A stretch of 53,844 nt of DNA from Thermocaproicibacter sp002410755 (GTDB lineage: Bacteria > Bacillota > Clostridia > Oscillospirales > Acutalibacteraceae), in NCBI GenBank assembly GCA_036839715.1, contig DAITDU010000010.1:1-53844 (forward strand), given 5' to 3'. Shown one piece after another: positions 42,054 to 50,503 of the stretch. Position 1 is the first letter of the stretch; each line of letters opens with the position of its first letter. The notes beneath the pieces were generated by a model. The model saw only the letters and a list, made by a program, of their open reading frames with translations, had not been told where the DNA came from and searched no databases. The translations under genes were made by a program, and so were the position numbers.

Positions 42054-42590
42054 ATGAGTAAATTTGTAATAGAGACAAGGGATATTGCCGACTGGGCAGA
42101 AAAACTGCGTGCCGGCGATCAAGTACTTTTAAACGGAACCGTATACACGGCACGGGATGCTGCACACAAGCGTATCTGTGCGATGCTGGACCGCGGAGAA
42201 GAGCCGCCGTTCCCGCTGAAAAATGCTGTTGTGTATTATGCTGGCCCAACCCCGACGCCTCCAGGCATGGCAATCGGTTCCTGCGGGCCGACAACTTCAG
42301 CACGGATGGACCCCTATGCCCCACGGCTGCTGGACCTTGGCCTCAAAGCCATGATTGGCAAAGGGGACCGTTCCCCGGAAGTCTGTGAGTCCATCCGGCG
42401 CAATCACGCCGTATATCTTTGCGCTATCGGCGGTGCCGGCGCCCTTGCGGCAAAATGTGTCATTTCACTCAAGGTTATTGCTTTTTCGGATCTTGGCTGT
42501 GAATCCGTTAAAAAACTTGAATTCCGCAATTTCCCGCTGATTGTTGCAATTGACAGCGCCGGTGGGAACCTTTTTGAGAAGGCAAAATGA
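42054..42590 (+). CDS. fumarate hydratase class I beta subunit (FumA C-terminal type), orphan
   Basis: The 178-residue protein matches the C-terminal subunit of [4Fe-4S] fumarase or L-tartrate dehydratase: ADWAEKLRAGDQVLLNGTVYTARDAAHKR (about 11), the signature YAGPTPTPPGMAIGSCGPTTSARMD (about 61-85), and IGKGDRSPEV. These enzymes need an alpha subunit carrying the cluster, normally encoded just upstream. Here the upstream gene is CorA-like and no alpha subunit is in the window. GGAGG lies upstream of the ATG. The end overlaps the CDF gene as ATGA. Confidence 0.88.
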   Translation: MSKFVIETRDIADWAEKLRAGDQVLLNGTVYTARDAAHKRICAMLDRGEEPPFPLKNAVVYYAGPTPTPPGMAIGSCGPTTSARMDPYAPRLLDLGLKAMIGKGDRSPEVCESIRRNHAVYLCAIGGAGALAAKCVISLKVIAFSDLGCESVKKLEFRNFPLIVAIDSAGGNLFEKAK

Positions 42591-43759
42591 CAAAGTTTCT
42601 GGTGCGCCTTTTTGTTAAGAACTATCAGGAAACTAATAACCCCGAAGTTCGGCAGAATTACGGCCGATTTGCGGGGATTGTTGGTATCTGCACAAATTTG
42701 CTGCTGTTTGTTGTCAAGGTGATTGCCGGTACTCTGGCACACAGTATTTCTGTAACGGCGGACGCAGTGAATAACCTGAGTGACTGTGCTTCTTCGGTTG
42801 TAACGCTGGTTGGGTTCAAACTGGCCTCAAAACCGGCTGACCGGAAGCATCCGTATGGCCATGCACGTTTTGAATATGTAAGCGGCCTTGCCGTTTCATT
42901 CCTGATTGCTGCCGTAGGCATTCAGTTTGCCCGTGACTCTATCTCAAAAATTTTTTATCCGGAAAAGTCTGATTTCAGCCTTGTGACGGTTATTGTGCTT
43001 GCCATTTCTATTCTGCTGAAACTCTGGCAGGGCTTTTTTTACCGCACCATTGGGAAGACAACGGGCTCGGAAACCCTGATTGCAACGGCTGCGGACAGCC
43101 GCAGTGACGTGATTTCCACTTCGGTAGTGCTGATGGGTGCACTGATTACTCATACCACCGGCTGGAACTTTGATGGATATATGGGGCTTGCTGTTGCCGT
43201 GCTGATCCTTGTGACCGGCTGCCATATGATTGGTAAGACAAGTGACCCGCTGATTGGGGAAGCTCCACCCAAAACGCTCACGGATGATATCTGCCGCACT
43301 GTCCGGGAACACGATGGCATCCTCGGTGTGCATGATTTGGTTGTCCATGACTATGGCCCCGGACGCTGCTTTGCTTCCATCCACTGTGAAGTCCCTGCCG
43401 AGCAGAATATCCTTGTGAGCCACGATATCATCGACAATATTGAACGCGAATTCCTGTCAAATAAAGGAATCCATCTTGTCATTCATATGGATCCGATTGT
43501 TACAAATGACCCGCGCACCAATGAGCTGAAAAAGAAAGTACTTGCTATGCTCGGGAAGATTTCCCCGAAAATTACGGCGCACGATTTCCGCGTTGTCTGG
43601 GGAACAACACATGCGAACCTTGTCTTTGATGTCTGTGTTCCTTTTGACTTTCGCCTCAGCGACAAAGAACTGGTATTGGAGATTCAAAGAGGAATCAGTG
43701 AAATCAATCCGCACTACTATACTGTTGTAACGGTAGACCACGATTATATTCCGGTATAG
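42587..43759 (+). CDS. cation diffusion facilitator (CDF) metal exporter
   Basis: The 390-residue inner-membrane proton/metal antiporter has six predicted membrane segments. Metal-site residues are in SVTADAVNNLSD (about 64) and SRSDVISTS (about 170), and the CDF phrase HPYGHARFEYVSGL is at about 86. A cytoplasmic ferredoxin-like C-domain follows (about 220-310, LVVHDYGPGRCFASIHCEVPA) with an extra 70-residue tail. An Asp in the first motif where Zn-specific members have His hints at Mn or Fe, which is uncertain. Translation is coupled to the fumarase beta gene. Confidence 0.88.
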   Translation: MTKFLVRLFVKNYQETNNPEVRQNYGRFAGIVGICTNLLLFVVKVIAGTLAHSISVTADAVNNLSDCASSVVTLVGFKLASKPADRKHPYGHARFEYVSGLAVSFLIAAVGIQFARDSISKIFYPEKSDFSLVTVIVLAISILLKLWQGFFYRTIGKTTGSETLIATAADSRSDVISTSVVLMGALITHTTGWNFDGYMGLAVAVLILVTGCHMIGKTSDPLIGEAPPKTLTDDICRTVREHDGILGVHDLVVHDYGPGRCFASIHCEVPAEQNILVSHDIIDNIEREFLSNKGIHLVIHMDPIVTNDPRTNELKKKVLAMLGKISPKITAHDFRVVWGTTHANLVFDVCVPFDFRLSDKELVLEIQRGISEINPHYYTVVTVDHDYIPV

Positions 43760-43796
43760 CGCCGGAGCTGTGCAAGAAAAATTAACAATTCTGCCC

Positions 43797-43825
43797 TTGC
43801 AATTTACGTTACAATGGTTTATCAT
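43797..43825 (+). promoter_or_regulatory. promoter of htpG
   Basis: TTGCAA (43797-43802), 17-bp spacer, TATCAT (43820-43825). The -10 ends 4 bp before the CIRCE element. Confidence 0.75.
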
Positions 43826-43829
43826 GGAA

Positions 43830-43856
43830 TTAGCACTTGAACAATTAGAGTGCTAA
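43830..43856 (+). promoter_or_regulatory. CIRCE element (HrcA operator) upstream of htpG
   Basis: TTAGCACTT-N9-GAGTGCTAA matches the CIRCE consensus except for one base in the left arm. It spans the expected transcription start, so HrcA would block htpG transcription at normal temperature. Confidence 0.92.
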
Positions 43857-43891
43857 TTCTTTTTTTATAACAGAGGGGAAGCGTATCCGCA

Positions 43892-45775
43892 GTGAAGCAG
43901 TTTAAGGCGGAATCCAAACGTCTTTTGGATTTGATGATCAATTCTATTTATACTCACAAGGAAATCTTTCTCCGTGAATTGATTTCCAATGCAAGCGACG
44001 CGATTGACAAGCTTTATTACAAGGCGCTTTCAGACGGGAATACCGGACTGAACCGGGATGACTTTGCCATTAACCTGATTCCGGACAAGGAGAAGCGTAC
44101 ACTGACAATTACCGACAATGGATGTGGCATGACGAAGGATGAGCTTGATGCAGACCTTGGGACGATTGCCAAAAGCGGTTCGCTTAACTTTAAGCAGGCC
44201 ATGGACAAGAAAGAGAACATTGAAATCATCGGCCAGTTTGGCGTAGGCTTTTATTCAGCTTTTATGGTTGCTGAAAAGGTAACGGTTCTTAGCGAAGCTT
44301 TCGGCAGCAATGAGGCTTGGAAATGGGAGTCCTCCGGAACAGAGGGGTATACTCTGGAGCCATGCAGCAAGCAGGGCAATGGCACAGAAATTATTCTTCA
44401 GCTCAAACCGGATACCGATGATGAAAAGTACGGTGAATTCCTTGACACGTACCACATTAAGAGCCTTGTAAAGAAATACTCGGACTATATCCGTTATCCT
44501 ATCAAGATGGATATGGAAAAAAGCCGCCTGAAAGAGGGCACAAAGGATCAGTATGAGACTTATACGGAAAATGAAACACTGAACAGCATGGTTCCGCTTT
44601 GGCGCAAGAACAAAAATGAGATTACACAGGATCAGTACAACCAATTTTATAAGGATAAATTCGGCGACTATGAAAATCCTGCCAAAGTCATTCACATGTA
44701 TGTAGAAGGCGCTTCCAATTTCCACGCCCTGATGTATCTGCCGGCCCACGCCCCGTTCAATTTCTATACCCGCGATTACGAAAAGGGCCTTCAACTTTAT
44801 TCTAACGGCGTCCTCATTATGGATAAGTGTGCAGACCTGCTTCCGGATTATTACAGCTTCATGCGCGGCATTGTAGACTCGGAGGATCTTTCTCTGAACA
44901 TCTCCCGCGAAACCTTGCAGCATGACCGCCAGCTTAAGCTGATTGCCGAACGCATCGACAAAAAAATCCATTCGGAACTGGAGACAATGCTGAAAAACGA
45001 CCGTGAAGGCTATGAGAAATTTTTCAAGAATTTTGGCCTGCAACTGAAGTATGGCATTTATCAGGACTATGGTGCGCACAAGGAAGAACTTCAGGACCTT
45101 CTGCTGTTTTATTCTTCCAGTGAAAAGAAACTTGTCACGCTGAAAGAGTACGTTGACCGCATGAAGAAAGACCAGAAGTATATCTATTATGCGTGTGGTG
45201 ATACGGTTGACCATGTGGATAAACTGCCGCAGTCAGAGACTGTAAAGGATCATGGATATGAAATCCTCTACATGGTTGACCCGGTGGACGAATTTGCCGT
45301 TTCCATGCTGGCAAAGTATGCTGATAAAGAGTTTAAGTCCGTTTCTGCCGACGACCTTGGCCTTGAAACCGAAGAAGAAAAGAAGGAAGTCGAAAAGAAA
45401 GCCGAAGAAAACAAGGACATGCTTACATTCATGAAAAACACTCTTGGTGACAAGGTCAGCAGTGTTGTCCTATCCCAGAAGCTGAAAACACACCCGGTCT
45501 GCCTTTCAACGAACGGCGCTATTTCCATGGAAATGGAAAAGGTGCTGAACAGTATGCCAAATGTGGAAAAGGATAAAATTAAGACAAAACGTGTCCTTGA
45601 AATCAATTCTAGCCACCCGATTTTTGCAAAGCTCTGTGACCTCTATAAGGACGACAAAGATACCTTGAAGGAGTATGCACAACTGCTTTATGAACAGGCA
45701 CTAATGATTGAGGGCGTCGCCGTTGATGATCCGGTCGATTTCTCCAACCACATCTGCAAGTTAATGGCAAAGTAA
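43892..45775 (+). CDS. htpG: chaperone protein HtpG (Hsp90)
   Basis: Bacterial Hsp90, an ATP-driven dimeric chaperone. The 627-residue product has the N-terminal ATPase with LISNASDAIDKL (about 31), DNGCGMTKDEL (about 75) and IGQFGVGFYSAFMV (about 112). The middle domain has SLNISRETLQHDRQLK (catalytic Arg, about 330), followed by a C-terminal dimerisation domain. The start is GTG at 43892, with GAGGGG upstream. CIRCE control marks it as a class I heat-shock gene here. Confidence 0.97.
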   Translation: MKQFKAESKRLLDLMINSIYTHKEIFLRELISNASDAIDKLYYKALSDGNTGLNRDDFAINLIPDKEKRTLTITDNGCGMTKDELDADLGTIAKSGSLNFKQAMDKKENIEIIGQFGVGFYSAFMVAEKVTVLSEAFGSNEAWKWESSGTEGYTLEPCSKQGNGTEIILQLKPDTDDEKYGEFLDTYHIKSLVKKYSDYIRYPIKMDMEKSRLKEGTKDQYETYTENETLNSMVPLWRKNKNEITQDQYNQFYKDKFGDYENPAKVIHMYVEGASNFHALMYLPAHAPFNFYTRDYEKGLQLYSNGVLIMDKCADLLPDYYSFMRGIVDSEDLSLNISRETLQHDRQLKLIAERIDKKIHSELETMLKNDREGYEKFFKNFGLQLKYGIYQDYGAHKEELQDLLLFYSSSEKKLVTLKEYVDRMKKDQKYIYYACGDTVDHVDKLPQSETVKDHGYEILYMVDPVDEFAVSMLAKYADKEFKSVSADDLGLETEEEKKEVEKKAEENKDMLTFMKNTLGDKVSSVVLSQKLKTHPVCLSTNGAISMEMEKVLNSMPNVEKDKIKTKRVLEINSSHPIFAKLCDLYKDDKDTLKEYAQLLYEQALMIEGVAVDDPVDFSNHICKLMAK

Positions 45776-45817
45776 AAAATCCGAGTAAAAATTTGCAGAA
45801 TAATCACCTGAAATATG

Positions 45818-45848
45818 AAAGCTCCGGAAAATGTAGATCCGGAGCTTT
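45818..45848. terminator. bidirectional terminator between htpG and the HExxH protein gene
   Basis: AAAGCTCCGGA (45818-45828) and TCCGGAGCTTT (45838-45848) form a symmetrical stem between two convergent genes. Confidence 0.8.
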
Positions 45849-45942
45849 TATTATGCCTAGAATAGACAAGACCAATTTAGACTGCGAAAAAACAAACCCG
45901 CAGCAGCGTTTTTACAGCAGGGAAAAAAAGCCAGCCACAGCT

Positions 45943-47046
45943 TTATTTTTTCTTCGAGCGCTGAAGAGCAAGCAGCAGGTCAACCATACGCCCATAGCTT
46001 TGCACGCCGTCCGTCTGGGAATTAGCCTTAAGGTAGTTATTGTTGGCTTTTGTGGAAGCCTCGGCAACAGGCCCTTTGAAACGATCCCAATATTCGTTGT
46101 TAAACTGGAAATCTCTTTGCACGCCGCTGCTCAGCGATGCATAGATTTCATCCGCTGTTTTGGAATCGGCAGAAAACAAAGCATTGTTAGCGTACGTAAA
46201 AGCCATTGCAGTGCCGGAGTAGCGGAAATCAGCGTCGCTGCTTTTTTCACACGCAAGGTATGCGATAAAATTCGCCTCGTCTTCACGCATATATCCGCGA
46301 AGATGCGAAAGCTCGTGGCACATGGTAAACGGAAGCGTATAATCCGGAATATCCGTATTTACGTTTGCTTCAAATGTAAATGGGAAAAACATTCCTGTTA
46401 TATTACATCTGGACATCAACTCTGAAGAAAAAACGGGCTTTGGCCCACTGTATCCAGGGCGGAGAAGCGGATAGCCTTTGGAAAGACTGTCAAATGCAAG
46501 CCGTGCCTTGTCCGCATTCTGGGAAAATTTACGCGACCGGAGCTCCATTACAGAGTTGCTGCCGGTTTCCACCTCTTTGCGCAGGCTGCTGGAATCTGCT
46601 GCGAGGCTTTTGCAGAGGGTGACTAGTTCCGGCTTCGTGGATTCCTTAATCTCTAGCCCGCAAGTTTCGGCAAACGTGCTGCGGTGGTAGTTGATGCCGC
46701 AGTTCAGGGTGAAGAAAAGAAAAAGTACCCCTGCCAGGCAGAAAAGATTGACAAGGAACTTCCATGCAGTTATACCGCGGGAACCTTTGCTGCGGATCAT
46801 ACGAAATACAAAACGGATCACCGCTGCCACCAAAAAAACAATCAGGAGAAAAACAAAAACTTCCCCAATGGAGAATGGAACGGCCCCTGTTATAGCGTTG
46901 CCAAAATGGGAAAGCTTTGGATAAACGGAAACCGCATAAGCCTCAGCGAAATTTTTTTGCTCCGAGGCCAGGAAAAGGAGAAGAAAAGAAACCGGGATAG
47001 TCAGTAGAATCCACAACCGGTGCAGCCGAAAAGGTGATTTTATCAT
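45943..47046 (-). CDS. DUF3810-like membrane protein with HExxH motif
   Basis: The 367-residue protein has three N-terminal membrane segments (about 10-30, 58-82, 102-122) and a soluble outer domain. The metalloprotease-like motif CHELSHLRGYMREDEANFIAYLAC (about 238-261) has His-Glu-x-x-His and a downstream Glu as possible third ligand. This fits DUF3810 proteins of Clostridia, whose function is unknown; zinc peptidase activity is inferred only. I chose ATG 47046, with GGAGG 5 nt upstream; the earlier ATG overlaps that site. It is monocistronic and convergent with htpG. Confidence 0.78.
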   Translation of the reverse strand: MIKSPFRLHRLWILLTIPVSFLLLFLASEQKNFAEAYAVSVYPKLSHFGNAITGAVPFSIGEVFVFLLIVFLVAAVIRFVFRMIRSKGSRGITAWKFLVNLFCLAGVLFLFFTLNCGINYHRSTFAETCGLEIKESTKPELVTLCKSLAADSSSLRKEVETGSNSVMELRSRKFSQNADKARLAFDSLSKGYPLLRPGYSGPKPVFSSELMSRCNITGMFFPFTFEANVNTDIPDYTLPFTMCHELSHLRGYMREDEANFIAYLACEKSSDADFRYSGTAMAFTYANNALFSADSKTADEIYASLSSGVQRDFQFNNEYWDRFKGPVAEASTKANNNYLKANSQTDGVQSYGRMVDLLLALQRSKKK

Positions 47047-47137
47047 ATGATCCTCCGCCTGAAAAAGCATTTCCTGTATTATAGCACGAAGCGATGCAAA
47101 GTGAGGGCATTCTGGGCGAATCTTTTAGAAAAGCGTA

Positions 47138-47166
47138 TTGCCGTGCCGTATGAAAAATGGTATGAT
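47138..47166 (+). promoter_or_regulatory. promoter of the LURP-one-like gene
   Basis: TTGCCG (47138-47143), 17-bp spacer, TATGAT (47161-47166). Confidence 0.6.
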
Positions 47167-47213
47167 ATTTGGAAGAATAACTGCTGAAAGATTGCAGAAG
47201 GGGAGGAATGTGC

Positions 47214-47717
47214 TTGCAGCTTTTTTTGAAACCGGAAAACGGCCCAACCCTTCTATTTACCATTTTGGATATGCAGGGGAAAATGGCGTTTGAATTAAAA
47301 GGGGAGGTTCTGCCCTTTGGCTGCCGGTGTATTCTGCGCACACCGGACGGGAAGACGGCAGCAAGGCTTAATGGTGTCTGCATTCCCGGCTCGTTTCAGT
47401 ATACTGCCGTACACGGTTCCCACCGCGTGCGAATGAGGGTTCACCCCGACTCTTTACACCGCCCTGTGATGTTTAAGGGGATGCCGTGGCGTTTCCGCGG
47501 AAATTTAGTTACACGCTCATTTGACGTCGTTGAAGATGTCCCGGGAGACAGCACAACAAGAGTTGTTATGGCGCACGACCGCTGTTGGACTGCCGGAAGG
47601 AACTGCTATGCACTGACCATTCCCCGCAGCGCAGATGTCCCGCTTGCCGTCTGTGTCGCTGCTGCACTGGACAGTTCTGTGCAGACCGGTTGTTTCTCGC
47701 CTGTCCCGGCTGGCTGA
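47214..47717 (+). CDS. LURP-one-related / tubby-like fold protein
   Basis: The 167-residue protein looks like the LURP-one (YxjI-type) beta-barrel family: an N-terminal LFLKPENGPTLLFTILDMQG strand pair, the central MPWRFRGNLVTRSFDVV (the W-x-V-x-G-x-x-x-x-x-x-Y/F pattern) and the terminal CWTAGRNCYALTIPRSADVPLAVCVAAALD. Related folds include phospholipid scramblases; bacterial function is unknown. The best start is the TTG at 47214, with GGGGAGG 7 nt upstream. The ATG at 47208 sits only 1-2 nt after it. Confidence 0.62.
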   Translation: MQLFLKPENGPTLLFTILDMQGKMAFELKGEVLPFGCRCILRTPDGKTAARLNGVCIPGSFQYTAVHGSHRVRMRVHPDSLHRPVMFKGMPWRFRGNLVTRSFDVVEDVPGDSTTRVVMAHDRCWTAGRNCYALTIPRSADVPLAVCVAAALDSSVQTGCFSPVPAG

Positions 47718-47720
47718 AAT

Positions 47721-47749
47721 TTGACAAACTGTGACCGGAATGCCATAAT
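47721..47749 (+). promoter_or_regulatory. promoter of valS
   Basis: TTGACA (47721-47726), 17-bp spacer, CATAAT (47744-47749). The remaining leader of about 65 nt is too short for a T-box. Confidence 0.75.
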
Positions 47750-47820
47750 AACTTAAATTAGTGGTTTCAGTGCGGAAACGTGCTTTTTCGCAATCCTACC
47801 AATGGAGGAACAGAATCAAT

Positions 47821-50445
47821 ATGAGCAGGGAGTTAGCTAAAATTTATGATCCCGGAGAAGTGGAAGACCGGATTTACCAGTTCTGGCTTGACGGGAAATA
47901 CTTTCACGCGGAACGTGATCCCCAAAAAAGGCCATATACTATCGTAATGCCGCCGCCAAACATCACAGGCCAGCTTCATATGGGCCATGCACTTGATGAA
48001 ACGTTGCAGGATATCCTGATTCGCTGGCGCCGGATGGAGGGTTACTCTGCCCTCTGGGTGCCGGGCACCGACCATGCTTCCATTGCAACGGAGGCAAAAA
48101 TCGTTGAATCCATGCGGAAAGAGGGCCTTACCAAGGAACAAATCGGGCGCGAGGCTTTTCTTAACCGTGCATGGGAGTGGCGGAAAAAATATGGCAGGCG
48201 CATTGTGGAGCAGCTTAAAAAGTGCGGCTGTTCCTGCGACTGGGACCGCGAGCGCTTTACACTTGATGAAGGCTGCTCCAAGGCAGTGCGTGAAGTGTTT
48301 GTCCGCCTTTATGAAAAGGGCCTTATCTACCGTGGAAAGCGTATTATTAACTGGTGCCCGAACTGCAAGACTTCCATTTCCGACGCAGAAGTAGAATTTA
48401 CCGAACGCGACGGATTTTTCTGGCATATCCGCTATCCGTTCAAAGATGGAAGCGGCTACTTGGAACTGGCAACCACGCGGCCGGAGACAATGTTAGGCGA
48501 TACCGCCGTCGCAGTTCATCCGGATGACAAAAGGTACAGGCAGTTTGTCGGAAAAACACTCATCCTGCCGCTTGTCGGGCGTGAGATCCCGGTCATTGCG
48601 GATGAATATGTGGAACGTGATTTTGGAACTGGCGTAGTGAAAATTACCCCGGCTCACGATCCGAATGACTTTGAAGTCGGCCTCCGGCACAACCTGCCCG
48701 TCATCAATGTGATGAACGAGGATGGAAGCATCAATGAAAACGGCGGGAAATATGCCGGTCTTCCCGGCCTTGAAGCGCGCAGCCGGATTGTGAACGACCT
48801 GAAAGAACAGGGCTATCTTGTCAAAGTAGAACCAATTAAGCACAATGTCGGTTCCTGCTACCGCTGCGGAACCATTGTTGAGCCGCGCATTTCCAAGCAG
48901 TGGTTTGTCAAGATGAAGCCGCTCGCGGAACCCGCAATTAAGGCCGTAAAAGAGCATAAAGTCCGCCTTCTTCCTGAGCGCATGGAAAAAATCTATTTTA
49001 ACTGGATGAATAATATCAAGGACTGGTGCATTTCCCGGCAGCTTTGGTGGGGGCACCGTATCCCTGCATGGTATTGCCAGGATTGTGGCGAGACAATCGT
49101 CGCGCGGGAAACGCCTCATGTCTGTCCAAAGTGCGGAAGCGCAAATCTTAAGCAGGATCCTGATACTCTGGACACTTGGTTTTCTTCAGCGCTTTGGCCG
49201 TTTTCCACGCTTGGATGGCCAGACAAGACTCCGGATTTTGAGTATTTTTATCCAACCAATACGCTTGTAACGGGCTATGATATTATTTTCTTCTGGGTTG
49301 CCCGGATGATTTTCTCCAGCATTGAACAGACCGGGGAAGTACCGTTTCATACCGTCCTGTTCCATGGCCTTGTCCGTGACGATCAAGGCCGTAAAATGTC
49401 GAAGTCTCTCGGAAACGGCATTGACCCCCTGAAAGTTATTGGCCAGTATGGAGCAGATGCCCTGCGCTTTACCCTTGCTTCCGGGAATAGCCCGGGAAAT
49501 GATATGCGCTTTTCCCAGGATAAAGTGGAGGCAAGCCGCAATTTTGCCAATAAAATCTGGAACGCTGCACGCTTTGTCCGGATGAATATTGAAGGGCATG
49601 AAGTGCCGAACAGCCTGCCGGACAGGCTTACACCGGAAGACAAATGGATTGTCGACTCCTTTAACAGCACCGCAAGGGAAGTCACGGAGAATCTGGAGCA
49701 TTTTGAGCTTGGCGTTGCTGTGCAGAAGCTCTATGATTTCCTCTGGAATGATTTCTGTGACTGGTATATCGAATTTTCAAAAATCCGCCTGAATTCCGGA
49801 AATGAAGAGGCAGCTCAGTCTGCATGCAGAGTCCTTGTTTGGGTAATGTCTTCAACCATGCAGCTCCTGCACCCGTTCATGCCGTTTATTACGGAGGAAA
49901 TTTGGCAGTCCCTTCCTCATGAAGGCGAATCCATTATGGTTTCCAAATGGCCGGAGTTTGACGAAACGCACTGTTTCCCGGAAGCAGCCGGGGAAATGCG
50001 GAAAATCATGGAAGCTGTACGTGCTGTGCGTAACCGCCGCTCTGAAATGAATGTGCCGCCATCTCGCCGGACGCACCTTTATCTGGCAACTGCGGAGCCG
50101 GAGGCGTTTCGTATGGGAATCCCGATTTTTAAGCGCCTTGCGTGGGCGAGCAATGTGGAAGTTGGCCCATCGTTTAATTTGGACGGTGCTGTTACCCTTG
50201 TGACGCCGGATGCAAAAATTTTCATCCCGACCGACGAGCTGGTGGATAAAAAGGCAGAGCTTGCACGCCTGGAAAAAGGACTTGCGTCTGCGAAAAAGCA
50301 ATTTGAGACGGCTGAAGCAAAGCTTAAGAATGAGAAATTCCTCTCGAAAGCCCCGGCAAAAGTGGTGGAAGGCGTCCGGCAGAATGCCGCGAAGCTGGCA
50401 GATCACATTGCATTGATTGAATCCAGCATCAAAGAAATGCAGTAA
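47821..50445 (+). CDS. valS: valyl-tRNA synthetase
   Basis: Class I synthetase that charges tRNA-Val and edits Thr-tRNA. The 874-residue product has the HIGH-type motif PPPNITGQLHMGHALD (about 45-60), the editing domain (TTRPETMLGDTAVAVHP, about 220), the KMSKS motif RKMSKSLGNGIDP (about 524) and a C-terminal coiled-coil arm (about 810-874). I chose ATG 47821; the frame extends 20 codons upstream without family homology. A terminator follows, so it is read alone from its own promoter. Confidence 0.97.
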   Translation: MSRELAKIYDPGEVEDRIYQFWLDGKYFHAERDPQKRPYTIVMPPPNITGQLHMGHALDETLQDILIRWRRMEGYSALWVPGTDHASIATEAKIVESMRKEGLTKEQIGREAFLNRAWEWRKKYGRRIVEQLKKCGCSCDWDRERFTLDEGCSKAVREVFVRLYEKGLIYRGKRIINWCPNCKTSISDAEVEFTERDGFFWHIRYPFKDGSGYLELATTRPETMLGDTAVAVHPDDKRYRQFVGKTLILPLVGREIPVIADEYVERDFGTGVVKITPAHDPNDFEVGLRHNLPVINVMNEDGSINENGGKYAGLPGLEARSRIVNDLKEQGYLVKVEPIKHNVGSCYRCGTIVEPRISKQWFVKMKPLAEPAIKAVKEHKVRLLPERMEKIYFNWMNNIKDWCISRQLWWGHRIPAWYCQDCGETIVARETPHVCPKCGSANLKQDPDTLDTWFSSALWPFSTLGWPDKTPDFEYFYPTNTLVTGYDIIFFWVARMIFSSIEQTGEVPFHTVLFHGLVRDDQGRKMSKSLGNGIDPLKVIGQYGADALRFTLASGNSPGNDMRFSQDKVEASRNFANKIWNAARFVRMNIEGHEVPNSLPDRLTPEDKWIVDSFNSTAREVTENLEHFELGVAVQKLYDFLWNDFCDWYIEFSKIRLNSGNEEAAQSACRVLVWVMSSTMQLLHPFMPFITEEIWQSLPHEGESIMVSKWPEFDETHCFPEAAGEMRKIMEAVRAVRNRRSEMNVPPSRRTHLYLATAEPEAFRMGIPIFKRLAWASNVEVGPSFNLDGAVTLVTPDAKIFIPTDELVDKKAELARLEKGLASAKKQFETAEAKLKNEKFLSKAPAKVVEGVRQNAAKLADHIALIESSIKEMQ

Positions 50446-50448
50446 CCG

Positions 50449-50476
50449 GTGAGGCGGGAAAACCCGCCTCATTTTC
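50449..50476 (+). terminator. terminator of valS
   Basis: GAGGCGGG (50451-50458), AAAA, CCCGCCTC (50463-50470), followed by ATTTTC. Confidence 0.8.
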
Positions 50477-50503
50477 ATCCCGACTGATGATTGGAGACTT
50501 CCG

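Noticed and set aside
44255..45214. 319-codon open frame on the minus strand
   Set aside because: It is antisense to htpG, is hydrophobic only through complementary codons, and has no ribosome binding site.
47718..47820. T-box riboswitch expected before valS
   Set aside because: The leader from the promoter is only about 65 nt, with no T-box core and no terminator, so there is no room for one.
47761..47820. 20-codon N-terminal extension of valS from a GTG at 47761
   Set aside because: It has no ribosome binding site and no synthetase homology, and the ATG at 47821 begins the conserved sequence behind GGAGG.
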